Assembly (NCBI GenBank): GCA_018993155.1
Contig: JAGKSX010000086.1
Coordinates: forward strand, 1-53,378
DNA: 53,378 nucleotides
DNA from: Hydrogenophaga sp.
GTDB lineage: Bacteria > Pseudomonadota > Gammaproteobacteria > Burkholderiales > Burkholderiaceae_C
Direction: 5' to 3'
Both the position numbers and the translations under genes were made by a program. Below the pieces are notes generated by a model that saw only the letters and a list, made by a program, of their open reading frames with translations, was not told the DNA's origin and ran no database searches. This document shows, one piece after another, positions 46,600-53,378 of this stretch (positions are counted from its first letter, which is position 1; every line of letters begins with the position of its first letter).

Positions 46600-46701
46600 T
46601 GGGCATGGTGGGGTTCCTCGGGGTTCCAGGAGGGCGCCTGGACATGAGGGGGATACTGCGCTTGCCCGGCCTGGGCGGTATTGCTTGGAGCGCAAAGGCA
46701 G

Positions 46702-48096
46702 ATGACAAGTGACATGTTGCCCAGCCATTGGCTGACACTGCACGGCCTCGCCGTCTCGTTGGCGGTCCTGGTCTACGTCTTCAGCTCGCACGCGATGCGC
46801 CAGCGCAGGCCGCCCGCGTCGGCGATCGCCTGGGTCCTGTTCATCGTGTTGCTGCCCTATGTGGCCCTGCCGGCGTTCCTCCTGCTCGGCTCGCGCAAGC
46901 TCGCCCGCCCGGCCTCCCTCGCGGCCACCGCGCCACGCCCCCAGGCCGCGGGCGATGCCTGGGCGGCAGGCACCATCGTCTCGCTGGGGCAGCCCGCACC
47001 CGCCGCCTACCGCGACCTGCAGCTGCACAGCGATGGCCGCCAGGCCCAGGAGGCCCTGATGCGCACGATCGACGGCGCGCAGGCCACCCTCGATCTGTGC
47101 ACTTTCATCCTGGGGCGCGAGGGACCGGGGCAGTCGGTGGTCGATCGCTTGACGGTCAAGGCCGGGCAGGGCGTTCGCGTGCGCCTGCTGCTCGACGGCA
47201 TGGGCAGCCTGATGCAGCGCCCTCCGAACCTCGAGCGCCTGACCCGCGCGGGGGCCGAGTTCGTGCGCTTCGTGCCGCCGCTGCGCTCGCCGATCCGGGG
47301 GCGCACCAATCTGCGCGACCACCGCAAGATGCTGATCGCCGACGCGGGCCTGCCGTCGGCCCGCCTGTGGTGCGGTGGCCGCAACCTGGCCGCCGAGTAC
47401 TTCATGGGTTCACCCGGGCAGGCGCCCTGGCGCGATCTGAGCTTCGACCTGGGCGGTGCGCTGGTGCAGCAGGCGAGCGAGCTGTTCGAGCACGACTGGC
47501 GCTTCGCCCGGGGCCTGCCAGCCCTTCCGCGCGGAGTCCTCCAGGCCAGCGCGCAGGCCGGGGAAGGTGCCCAGCTCGTCGCGTCGGGGCCGGACCAGGC
47601 GGACGACACCGTGCTGGCGCTGCTGCTGACGGGGGCCTACCGGGCGAAGGCCCGCATCGCCCTGGCCACGCCGTACTTCGTGCCCGACGCGGCGCTGCTG
47701 ATGGCGCTGTGCCTGGCCGCGCGGCGCGGTGTGGTGGTCGACCTGCTGGTGCCCGCCCGGTCCAACCACCGGCTCTCGGATATGGCGCGGGGCCGGGCCT
47801 TGCGATCGCTGGCCCAGGCCGGCGGCCGGATCTGGCTCGCGCCCGGGATGATGCACGCCAAGCTCGCGGTGTTCGATCAGTCGCTGGCCCTGTGCGGATC
47901 GGCCAATCTGGACAGCCGCAGCCTGCTGCTGAACTACGAGCTGATGTGCGCCTTCCACCCGTCGGCCGACGTGCAGCAGTTCGCCGACTGGTTCGACCAG
48001 GAGCGCGGCACGGCGCAACCCTACGTGGCGACCGCACCCGGGCTCGCGCGCGACATCGCCGAAGGCATGCTGCTGTGGCTGGGGTTCCAGCTCTGA
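46702..48096 (+). CDS. Cardiolipin synthase/phospholipase D-family protein
   Basis: 464 residues from the ATG at 46702 with AAAGG just upstream. Two N-terminal membrane segments (HGLAVSLAVLVYVFSSHAM, ASAIAWVLFIVLLPYVALPAFLLLG) as in bacterial Cls. Two PLD/HKD motifs: LRDHRKMLIADAG...WCGGRNLAAEY (about 220) and MMHAKLAVFDQSLALCGSANLDSRSLLLNYEL (about 395). Cls condenses two phosphatidylglycerols to cardiolipin in the inner membrane. The second motif lacks nothing essential; the first has HxK with the following Asp at normal spacing. It may be a Cls paralogue rather than the main enzyme. Confidence 0.88.
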   Translation: MTSDMLPSHWLTLHGLAVSLAVLVYVFSSHAMRQRRPPASAIAWVLFIVLLPYVALPAFLLLGSRKLARPASLAATAPRPQAAGDAWAAGTIVSLGQPAPAAYRDLQLHSDGRQAQEALMRTIDGAQATLDLCTFILGREGPGQSVVDRLTVKAGQGVRVRLLLDGMGSLMQRPPNLERLTRAGAEFVRFVPPLRSPIRGRTNLRDHRKMLIADAGLPSARLWCGGRNLAAEYFMGSPGQAPWRDLSFDLGGALVQQASELFEHDWRFARGLPALPRGVLQASAQAGEGAQLVASGPDQADDTVLALLLTGAYRAKARIALATPYFVPDAALLMALCLAARRGVVVDLLVPARSNHRLSDMARGRALRSLAQAGGRIWLAPGMMHAKLAVFDQSLALCGSANLDSRSLLLNYELMCAFHPSADVQQFADWFDQERGTAQPYVATAPGLARDIAEGMLLWLGFQL

Positions 48097-48234
48097 TCCC
48101 CGCGATTGCAAGTGAAATGTGCCGACGGGTGGTTTGACACCGGCGAAGCACACCGGGCCACCAGCATCGGAGCCGTGGTTGACGAAACGCAGCATCGACC
48201 GCAATCCAAGACCGCTGCGAACCTGGAGCTTCGA

Positions 48235-48501
48235 ATGAAATTACGTACCGTCCTCATCACCGCTGCGATTGCCGCCATGGGGGCCAGCGCTTTTGCGCAA
48301 AGCACCATGGACAGTTCGCCCAAACCCGCGGCACCCGCCGCCATGCCAGGCCCGGCGGCCGCCCCCGCGACCACCGCGATGCCCAAGACCATGCCGGCCG
48401 ACAAGCACAAGGCCGCCAAGGCCCCGCACAAGAAGCACGTGGCCAAGAAGGCGACACACAAGCAGAAGGCCATGCCGACCGAGCAGAAAGCCGCGGGCTG
48501 A
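48235..48501 (+). CDS. Small exported Ala/Lys/Pro-rich protein
   Basis: 88 residues from the ATG at 48235. Signal peptide MKLRTVLITAAIAAMGASAFAQ, then a low-complexity region rich in Pro-Ala and, in the last 35 residues, Lys/His/Ala repeats (DKHKAAKAPHKKHVAKKATHKQKAM). The composition resembles acid-shock (Asr-like) and other small basic periplasmic proteins, but family membership is not demonstrable. The positive charge may bind DNA, polyphosphate or the cell wall. Located after the cardiolipin synthase and followed by hairpins. Confidence 0.7.
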   Translation: MKLRTVLITAAIAAMGASAFAQSTMDSSPKPAAPAAMPGPAAAPATTAMPKTMPADKHKAAKAPHKKHVAKKATHKQKAMPTEQKAAG

Positions 48502-48516
48502 CGCACGCAACGGGGT

Positions 48517-48535
48517 GGGGCGCCGGCAGCGCCCC
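48517..48535 (+). terminator. GC-rich hairpin after the small exported protein gene
   Basis: GGGGCGC, loop CGGCA, GCGCCCC: a perfect 7-bp stem 15 bp after the stop of the 88-residue gene. There is no T-tract, so intrinsic termination is uncertain. Confidence 0.4.
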
Positions 48536-48557
48536 GCCGCGCCCCACCATGCCACGG

Positions 48558-48587
48558 CGCCGCAAATGACATTTGTCATCTGCGGCG
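48558..48587. repeat. 30-bp near-perfect inverted repeat
   Basis: CGCCGCAAATGACA at 48558-48571, a TT centre, and TGTCATCTGCGGCG at 48574-48587: 13 of 14 positions pair. It sits 77 bp upstream of the 115-residue gene. The AT-rich inner part (ATGACA-TT-TGTCAT) looks like a regulator site; as RNA it would form a long stem. Confidence 0.6.
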
Positions 48588-48664
48588 TTGTCGTTTGCAA
48601 CCTCCCGTTCCCACGCCCGCCGCAGAGTGAAACGCATTCCAACCACCGACCCGAAAGGCCGAAC

Positions 48665-49012
48665 ATGTCCAACAACCTCCCCGCGCTCCTGCTCGTTGAT
48701 GCGATGGTCGGCGCCACGGCCTACACCCCCCCGCTGCACGAATCGGGTGCTGTGCCGCTGTCGATGCAAGCCATGGACCATGTCCGGCGGGCGCAGGTCG
48801 ACGTCTATTGCAGCCACGACAGCCTGGCCATCTCGGCCATCCGGGAGGCCCGCCGCGCGCTGCATGCCACGTCCACCGTGGGTGTGGCCGATGCCCTGGT
48901 GGCGCTGGACGAAGCGTCCTGGTTCATCCGCCACCACGAGTTCCTGCGCGCGGAGGAGGCCCTTGAAACGGCGCTGGACCTCCTGCGAGCCCTGTCAGGC
49001 CGGGTCTCATGA
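48665..49012 (+). CDS. Small helical protein of unknown function
   Basis: 115 residues from the ATG at 48665 (MSNNLPALLLVDAMVGATAYTPPLHESGAVPLSMQAMDHVRRAQVDVYCSHDSLAISAIREARRALHATSTVGVADALVALDEASWFIRHHEFLRAEEALETALDLLRALSG). The second two thirds read as amphipathic helices, possibly a helical bundle. No known family. It overlaps the next gene by 4 bp (ATGA), so the two are translationally coupled, and a large inverted repeat lies upstream. Confidence 0.6.
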   Translation: MSNNLPALLLVDAMVGATAYTPPLHESGAVPLSMQAMDHVRRAQVDVYCSHDSLAISAIREARRALHATSTVGVADALVALDEASWFIRHHEFLRAEEALETALDLLRALSGRVS

Positions 49013-49473
49013 ACCCGACGACCGAGCCGTCTGCGGGCGGCGGCCATGCACGCCAGGCCCCGAATGGCATGGTGGCCATCCCCGAGCTGGTCGCCGAGGT
49101 GTACGAGGCCGCGCTGCCGGCCGACCGCGGCCACATGCTGGAACAGTTGCTGCGCCCTCTGGGTGTCCTGTCGCTGGTGGCGGTGGCCGACGGCATCTTC
49201 GCGAAAATCCGTTTTCGCGGTGGCTGGCAGGAGTTCCAAGTGCGGCTGGAGGACATCCCCAACGTGCAACCCGCCGACATCGTGGCGCTGGTCGATCACG
49301 CACAGCAGGTCAGCGTCGAAGCGGTCGATGGCCTGGCGCGGCTGGTGCTCATGTCGCCCGGCCTTTCGGGTTCGGCCGCGGCCATGTTGCTCGTGGGCCT
49401 GCTGCTGCAGCGCTCGCGCCAACGCCGCGCGGAAGGTGCCCGCGAACCAGCGGGGCCAGCACGAGACGCCTAG
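49009..49473 (+). CDS. Small protein with C-terminal membrane segment, unknown function
   Basis: 154 residues from the ATG at 49009, overlapping the stop of the preceding gene. Soluble N-terminal 115 residues (LPADRGHMLEQLLRPLGVLSLVAVADGIFAKIRFRGGWQEFQVRLEDIPNVQPADIVALVDHAQQVSVEAVDGLARLVLMSPG) followed by a hydrophobic segment SGSAAAMLLVGLLLQRSRQRR, suggesting a tail anchor. No family recognised. Its stop codon abuts the end of the IS481 relic, so its 3' end may have been trimmed or defined by the insertion. Confidence 0.55.
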   Translation: MNPTTEPSAGGGHARQAPNGMVAIPELVAEVYEAALPADRGHMLEQLLRPLGVLSLVAVADGIFAKIRFRGGWQEFQVRLEDIPNVQPADIVALVDHAQQVSVEAVDGLARLVLMSPGLSGSAAAMLLVGLLLQRSRQRRAEGAREPAGPARDA

Positions 49474-49737
49474 ATGTTGAGTCTCAGGAGGTTGTTCATG
49501 GCCGGAATGCGGCTCATGGGCGGCTGAAGGTTGAGAGCGGATCCTGGCAGGCCGCCCCGAAGGTGTTCTTGTAGCCCGCGCCGTTGTCGGTCATGACGAG
49601 CTCGATGCGCACGCCCAGGTTGGCGCAGTGGTCCACGGCCTGGGCGGCCGCTGCCACGCACCAGCCTTCGTCCAATACCCAGCTGACCAGCAGGGCTCGA
49701 CCCGCAGCCGTCAAGCGGGCATGCTTATGGATGTTCA
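49470..49737 (-). pseudogene. Decayed IS481-family transposase
   Basis: Three pieces of an IS481-type transposase lie in order on the minus strand: the N-terminus MNIHKHARLTAAGRALLVSWVLDEGWCVAAAAQA starting at 49737, a catalytic-core piece LGVRIELVMTDNGAGYKNTFGAACQD (the TDNG Asp motif), and, in another frame, the C-terminus SALNLQPPMSRIPAMNNLLRLNI ending at 49470. About 270 nt remain of roughly 1 kb, with internal deletions and a frameshift, so it is dead. Its right part overlaps the first codons of alkB on the opposite strand. Confidence 0.75.
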
Positions 49738-50386
49738 TCCATCGCTCGACCTTTTCGAAACCACGGCGCAAGACGAGCGCCAACGCCTGGGGCCTGGCGC
49801 GATGGTGTTGCGCGGCTTCGCCTTGCCGTGCGTGCGCGAGCTGCTGCCCGCCATCGACGCCATCGAAGCCCGCTCGCCGTTGCGGCACATGGTGACGCCC
49901 GGCGGCTTCACCATGTCGGTGGCGTTGACGAACTGCGGCGCGCTGGGATGGACCAGCGACCGGCGCGGCTACCGATACAGCGCCGTCGACCCGGACACCG
50001 GCGCTCCCTGGCCGGCCATGCCGGCGGTGTTGGCCCGGCTGGCCACCCAGGCGGCCGCGGCGGCGGGATTCGACGGCTTCGAGCCCGATGCCTGCCTGGT
50101 CAATCGCTACCGGCCCAGCAGCCGGCTTTCGCTGCACCAGGACAGGAACGAGCGTGACTTCACCGCGCCCATCGTCTCCGTGTCGCTGGGCATGTCGGCC
50201 ACGGTCCTGTTCGGCGGCCAGGCGCGCACCGACCCCGTGCTCAAGGTGCCGCTGCACCATGGCGATGTGGTGGTGTGGGGCGGTGCCGATCGCCTGCGCT
50301 ACCACGGCGTGATGCCGCTCAAGGAGGCGCCGCATGCGCTGCTGGGCGGCCAACGCCTCAATCTCACGTTCCGCAAAGCGGGCTGA
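49721..50386 (+). CDS. alkB: AlkB-type 2-oxoglutarate/Fe(II) DNA dealkylase
   Basis: 221 residues from the ATG at 49721 (or 49727). It oxidatively removes methyl groups from 1-methyladenine and 3-methylcytosine. The sequence tracks E. coli AlkB: VTPGGFTMSVALTNCGALGWTSDRRGYRYSAVDPDTGAPWPAMP, Fe ligands in SLHQDRNE (His, Asp) and the later His in RLRYHGVMPLK, 2OG-binding Arg in LNLTFRKAG. Homology to the E. coli start begins at SLDLFE, residue 8; the preceding MLMDVHP is antisense to the IS481 transposase start. No Shine-Dalgarno sequence is present, so initiation may be IS-derived and weak. Confidence 0.9.
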   Translation: MLMDVHPSLDLFETTAQDERQRLGPGAMVLRGFALPCVRELLPAIDAIEARSPLRHMVTPGGFTMSVALTNCGALGWTSDRRGYRYSAVDPDTGAPWPAMPAVLARLATQAAAAAGFDGFEPDACLVNRYRPSSRLSLHQDRNERDFTAPIVSVSLGMSATVLFGGQARTDPVLKVPLHHGDVVVWGGADRLRYHGVMPLKEAPHALLGGQRLNLTFRKAG

Positions 50387-50395
50387 CACCCTCAT

Positions 50396-50475
50396 CGACG
50401 TTTGGACTGGGCCGACATCGGCGCACAGCTCGATGCCGAAGGCTGTTGCCTGTTGCCAGGCTTGCTGGATCTGAG
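50396..50475 (+). pseudogene. Fragment of a second 2OG-Fe(II) oxygenase gene
   Basis: The stretch reading LDWADIGAQLDAEGCCLLPGLLD (from 50402) resembles the N-terminus of prolyl-hydroxylase-like 2OG oxygenases often encoded next to alkB (LDWAxLxxQLDAxGxAVLPGLL). The similarity stops after about 25 codons and the rest of the domain, with its Fe ligands, is absent. It sits between alkB and the first Hsp20 gene, so a deletion has probably fused the two loci. Moderate confidence, based on remembered family pattern only. Confidence 0.4.
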
Positions 50476-50604
50476 GGTCTGCGGACCTGTCGGTTGTCGC
50501 GGCGGACCCCTCTTGAAACTTTCGGGCGCCATCCCCAATTTCCAGGCCGGAAGCGCTGGAGACGCCTCCAGCGCTCTGTTCAACCCTTGAATGGAGGTTT
50601 CGCC

Positions 50605-51042
50605 ATGTACCGATCCCTGTTCCCGCGCGACATGTTCGCCGAGATGGATCGCCTGCAACGCGAGATGCAGCAGGCCTTCGATCTGTCTCCCACCATCCGC
50701 GGTTTCGCCCGCAATGGCTTTCCTGCCCTGAATGTGGGCGGCACGCCCAAGGCCATCGAGATCTATGCCTTCGCCCCGGGCGTCGATCCGGCCACGCTCG
50801 AGGTCCAGCTGGAGCGTGGCCTTCTGAGTGTGGCGGGTGAGCGCAAGAGCTCGCTGCCCGCACCGGATGCCAAGACGGCCGTGCACATCAACGAGCGATT
50901 TGAAGGCCGCTTTCATCGGGTGATCACGCTGCCGGAGGACGCCGATCCCGAACACGTCGATGCGAAGCTGCGCGATGGCGTTCTGCGCATCACCGTGCAG
51001 CGCAGGGCGTCGGCTCAGCCTCGGCGCATCGCCATCCAGTGA
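50605..51042 (+). CDS. Small heat-shock protein Hsp20, first copy
   Basis: 145 residues from the ATG at 50605, with GGAGG about 10 bp upstream. N-terminal MYRSLFPRDMFAEMDRLQREMQQAFDLSPTIRGF, then the alpha-crystallin domain: FPALNVGGTPKAIEIYAFAPGVDPATLEVQLERGLLSVAGERKS, NERFEGRFHRVITLPEDADPEHVDAKLRDGVLRITVQRR with the G-x-L motif (GVLRI). ATP-independent holdase chaperone. Two copies in tandem are typical of heat-resistance islands. No CIRCE or ROSE-type element was recognised upstream. Confidence 0.92.
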   Translation: MYRSLFPRDMFAEMDRLQREMQQAFDLSPTIRGFARNGFPALNVGGTPKAIEIYAFAPGVDPATLEVQLERGLLSVAGERKSSLPAPDAKTAVHINERFEGRFHRVITLPEDADPEHVDAKLRDGVLRITVQRRASAQPRRIAIQ

Positions 51043-51072
51043 AGCACCTCAGAGAACCAAAGGAGAATCGCC

Positions 51073-51480
51073 ATGAACAACGAAGTCCAGACGACCCGCG
51101 CGGCGCTGCGCAACGATGCCGGCCAGAGCAGGCGCACGCGCTACAGTGACGCGGCGCTGACGCCCCCTGTGGACGTGATCGAGGATGTGAACGGCATCAC
51201 GCTCTACGCCGACCTGCCTGGCGTGAGCCGGGAGAAGCTGAACCTGAACGTCGAATCTGACACCTTGACGATTGAGGCGGAAGCGGATCTTGCAGTGCCG
51301 GAGGACCTTGCCTCCCACCACACGGAGGTCGGCCTTGCCAGGTTCAAGCGCGTCTTCACGCTGAGCAAGGAACTCGATACCGAGAAGGTCACTGCCGAGC
51401 TGGCGCAGGGCGTGCTGAAGCTGCGCATTCCCAAGGCGGAGCATGCACAGGCGCGGCGCATTGAAGTGCAGGTGGCCTGA
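51073..51480 (+). CDS. Small heat-shock protein Hsp20, second copy
   Basis: 135 residues from the ATG at 51073 with a strong AAAGGAG upstream, 30 bp after the first copy. Alpha-crystallin domain: LTPPVDVIEDVNGITLYADLPGVSREKLNLNVESDTLTIEAEADL, VGLARFKRVFTLSKELDTEKVTAELAQGVLKLRIPKAE with the GVLKL motif and a short C-terminal tail (ARRIEVQVA). It is diverged from the first copy (different N-terminal arm), so the two may form hetero-oligomers. Confidence 0.92.
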   Translation: MNNEVQTTRAALRNDAGQSRRTRYSDAALTPPVDVIEDVNGITLYADLPGVSREKLNLNVESDTLTIEAEADLAVPEDLASHHTEVGLARFKRVFTLSKELDTEKVTAELAQGVLKLRIPKAEHAQARRIEVQVA

Positions 51481-51827
51481 GGACGCCGGCTGACAGACAG
51501 CTCGATCAATCGGCGCCCGTTTGACAGCGCCGGTTGACGAGCATGACTTCACGGCTTGCCGGGGTTGGCCCGCGTCAGGTGCCCAGCAGATGGGCGTCGC
51601 TTTCGACGCCCGCCGACTTGGCAGCGCGGCCACCAGCGCCTTGTCTGCGGTTGAGCATGGCCCGTGGCCATTGAATACAGGGCGCGCAACTCGGCTTCGC
51701 GCTGCTGCCCATGACCAACCGATGAAACCCCTTTCGACCATGCGGACCGGGCACGACAAGATCTGCGTCCCAGCGCTTGGCGGCATTGGCGACGGCCTCG
51801 CTCAGCCAAACCAGAGCTTGGCTCGCC
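51481..51827. other. Gap with degenerate coding sequence
   Basis: About 350 bp between the second Hsp20 gene and the convergent MBL gene. Apart from the universal-stress-protein relic at 51704-51799 I see no supported gene; other frames are short and unlike proteins. It looks like the remains of deletions rather than a regulatory region. Confidence 0.45.
51704..51799 (-). pseudogene. Universal stress protein fragment
   Basis: The minus-strand frame reads EAVANAAKRWDADLVVPGPHGRKGFHRLVMGS, matching the nucleotide-binding end of UspA domains (AADLVVLGTHGRRGFxRLxxGSxA). The upstream two thirds of the domain and the last strand are missing, and the open frame around it does not continue the fold. 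It overlaps no other gene and follows the MBL gene on the same strand, suggesting a former MBL-usp-hsp20 stress cluster. Confidence 0.6.
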
Positions 51828-53246
51828 CTAGACGGCGTACGTCTCGAGGTAATCGGGGACGCAGACGCTCCACCCCAGTCCTCGCTCGATGCGCTGGCGC
51901 AATGCATCTGCCGCAGCGGGTTCGCCATGGGTGATGAACGTGGTGGCCGGGGCCGCTTTCATCCCGGCGAGCCAGGCTTCAACCTCTGCCGCATCGGCGT
52001 GCGCGGAGGTGCAGGCCAGCTGGGCGATCTGGCAGCGGATGGGCACATCCTCTCCGTGGATCCGCACGCTCTTTGCCCCTGCGGCCAGAGACGCACCGCG
52101 CGTACCTCCGGCCTGAAATCCCGTCAACAGGATGGTGTTGCGTTTGTCTGGTGCGAACGCCTTGATGTGATGCAGCACCCGTCCCCCCGTGGCCATGCCA
52201 CTGCCTGCAATGATCACCATCGGCCCTCGCCGTGCATTGAGTTCCCTCGACTCATCCACCGACCGAACCTGGACCGCTCCAAGCGGCAATGCCCGGCATT
52301 CTTCGGTCGATATGCGAAGTTCCCCGCCGTGGCGCACGAACACCGCGGTGGCATCTTCAGCCATGGGGCTGTTCAGGAACACAGGCAGATGGTGAATCGC
52401 GCCGCGTTGCATCAGCACCCGGATCATGTGCAGCAAAGTTTGGGCACGCCCTACAGCGAACGCGGGCACGATGATGGCACCTCCTCGGGCGGCGGTGCGA
52501 TGGATGACATCCGCCAACTGAGCCCAAGGGTCGATGACGGGATGCAGACGATCGCCATACGTGGACTCGACCACCACGCGGTCCGCCTGGACCACGGGAT
52601 CGGGCGCCCGCATGAGAATGTCCGCAGGTCGACCCAGGTCGCCAGAGAAGAGCAGGGAAGACACGCCGTTGTCCAATCGCACCGAGGCAGCACCCAGAAT
52701 GTGGCCCGCGCGATACAAGGCCGCTTTCACGCCGGGTATCGGTTCCCAATGCGATCCCCAGGGAACCGGCTGGATGCGTTCGAGACATCGGACGGCGTCC
52801 TTGCGCGTGTAAAGAGGCAGTGCCGGCGAATGCTTGCTCAGGCGATGGCGATTGAGGAACTCGGCTTCTTCTTCCTGAAGGCCGCCGCTGTCGGGCAGCA
52901 TGATGCGGCAGAGGTCCCGCGTGGCGGCTGTGCAGTACACGATGCCGCGAAAACCTTGTTTGACCAGCAAGGGAAGGTATCCGCTGTGGTCGATATGCGC
53001 GTGGGTCAGAACGACCGCGTCGATCTGCGAGGGTCGAACGGGCAATGGGGCCCAGTTGCGCAGGCGCAGTTGCTTGTAGCCTTGAAACAGCCCGCAGTCG
53101 ATCAGCAGACGGGCCTTGCCGTGTTGCACAAGGTACTTGGAGCCCGTCACAGTGCCAGTGGCGCCCAGGTGTTGAATTCCATTGATCTCTGACCCGAGAT
53201 TTCCATCGAATACTGACCCACCCGCTTTGTGAGCAAAGCAGCTCAC
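51828..53246 (-). CDS. MBL-fold beta-CASP RNA-nuclease-like protein with IS-derived 5' end
   Basis: 472 residues in the longest frame from a GTG at 53246. Metallo-beta-lactamase core: LGATGTVTGSKYLVQHGKARLLIDCGLFQG, zinc motif THAHIDHSGYLPLL, YRAGHILGAASVRL, LLFSGDLGRP, then the beta-CASP part with VVESTYGDR, PAFAVGRAQTLLHMI, MVIIAGSGMATGGRVLHHI, TSAHADAAEVEAWL and FITHGEPAAADALRQRI. Relatives are RNA-processing nucleases. The family normally starts about four residues before LGATGTVTG; here the frame runs upstream through an IS21-like end, so the native start codon seems lost. Whether it is translated from the GTG is uncertain. Confidence 0.82.
   Translation of the reverse strand: MSCFAHKAGGSVFDGNLGSEINGIQHLGATGTVTGSKYLVQHGKARLLIDCGLFQGYKQLRLRNWAPLPVRPSQIDAVVLTHAHIDHSGYLPLLVKQGFRGIVYCTAATRDLCRIMLPDSGGLQEEEAEFLNRHRLSKHSPALPLYTRKDAVRCLERIQPVPWGSHWEPIPGVKAALYRAGHILGAASVRLDNGVSSLLFSGDLGRPADILMRAPDPVVQADRVVVESTYGDRLHPVIDPWAQLADVIHRTAARGGAIIVPAFAVGRAQTLLHMIRVLMQRGAIHHLPVFLNSPMAEDATAVFVRHGGELRISTEECRALPLGAVQVRSVDESRELNARRGPMVIIAGSGMATGGRVLHHIKAFAPDKRNTILLTGFQAGGTRGASLAAGAKSVRIHGEDVPIRCQIAQLACTSAHADAAEVEAWLAGMKAAPATTFITHGEPAAADALRQRIERGLGWSVCVPDYLETYAV
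53189..53219 (-). mobile_element. IS21-like terminal repeats
   Basis: CTGACCC at 53189-53195 and again at 53213-53219, with GAGATTTCCATCGAATA between them: 24-bp spaced repeats like those at the ends of IS21-family elements of Burkholderiales. They lie inside the reading frame of the MBL gene's first codons. Confidence 0.5.
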
Positions 53247-53289
53247 GGTGTGGATAAGTGCTTCGTTTTCTCCTTTTCAGACTTAGTGT

Positions 53290-53376
53290 GTGGAGCTGCA
53301 GCAAAGTGCGCCGCTGTTTGCGCGACTTTGTTGCCTCGATCGACAGCCACGTGGAGAGTTTTTCAGCGTAAGGGTC
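53290..53376 (-). pseudogene. IstA transposase fragment (IS21 family)
   Basis: The minus-strand frame beginning at 53376 reads DPYAEKLSTWLSIEATKSRKQRRTLLQLH, which resembles the N-terminal part of IstA transposases (DPYADKLxxWLxxExxKSRKQRRTxKQLH). The similarity breaks after this, shortly before the terminal repeats, so most of istA and all of istB are missing. The upstream part may lie beyond the window. Confidence 0.5.
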
Positions 53377-53378
53377 GA

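Noticed and set aside
46418-46738. 106-codon minus-strand open frame as a small gene
   Set aside because: It is out of frame with the Rieske-like stretch and overlaps the ends of two clear genes without a ribosome-binding site or recognisable domain.
46456-47322. Long minus-strand open frame across the cardiolipin synthase gene as a complete gene
   Set aside because: Most of it is antisense to a clear PLD-family gene and low in protein-like character; only the last 48 codons resemble a Rieske protein.
49514-50863. 449-codon minus-strand gene spanning alkB
   Set aside because: It merges an IS481 relic with antisense of alkB and Hsp20; only the first-mentioned part is real and it is decayed.

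Overview
The window reads as a GC-rich (about two thirds G+C by eye) betaproteobacterial chromosome segment, most likely Burkholderiales and probably Comamonadaceae (Hydrogenophaga/Acidovorax-like). The reasons are the PobA/PobR arrangement, a Bug-type (tripartite tricarboxylate) binding protein beside IclR regulators, a PlpD-type patatin, an aotJQMOP-type transporter and hemP. The lineage is inferred from gene content only. No rRNA, tRNA, CRISPR array or intact mobile element was seen.

Region by region: 1-7001 is the edge of an exopolysaccharide locus (Pro/Ala lipoprotein, beta-helix protein, UDP-glucose dehydrogenase, Wzy/WaaL-like polymerase, initiating sugar transferase). 7031-10171 holds a CaiB-type CoA transferase and the divergent pobA/pobR pair with a three-copy operator. 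10205-14651 holds a patatin/beta-barrel protein, a membrane protein, a RibD-like reductase and a PaiB-like protein. 14656-21968 holds two divergent operons that look like one uncharacterised organic-acid catabolic module: Bug binding protein, two D-2-hydroxyacid dehydrogenases, IclR regulator, HpcH/HpaI aldolase, cupin, COG3618 amidohydrolase and a flavin-reductase-like protein. 21973-25166 is a nitrosative-stress module: NsrR-like repressor, truncated globin, HPP-CBS membrane protein and a tandem universal stress protein, with an NsrR-like box in the divergent promoter.

25285-32650 carries an SGNH hydrolase, two tandem OpgC-like acyltransferases, NhaA, a TadA-haloalkane dehalogenase fusion with an internal ribosome-binding site, an LD-carboxypeptidase with a His-rich N-terminus and a small conserved protein. 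32981-36522 has a class III adenylate cyclase-FHA protein and a penicillin acylase-family enzyme. 36530-40790 is an aotJQMOP-like basic amino acid ABC operon. 41033-48096 has Fur-box hemP, an acyl-CoA ligase, a divergent hybrid kinase/response regulator pair, a relic of a Rieske protein gene and a cardiolipin synthase.

48235-53378 contains small orphan genes and then an insertion-scarred stress region: an IS481 relic overlapping the start of alkB, a 2OG-oxygenase relic, two Hsp20 genes, a universal-stress-protein relic and a beta-CASP MBL nuclease whose 5' end runs into an IS21-like remnant. The most notable points are the TadA-dehalogenase fusion, the NsrR/HPP/globin divergon, the uncharacterised catabolic module, the three-copy PobR operator and the IS-derived 5' ends of alkB and the MBL gene.
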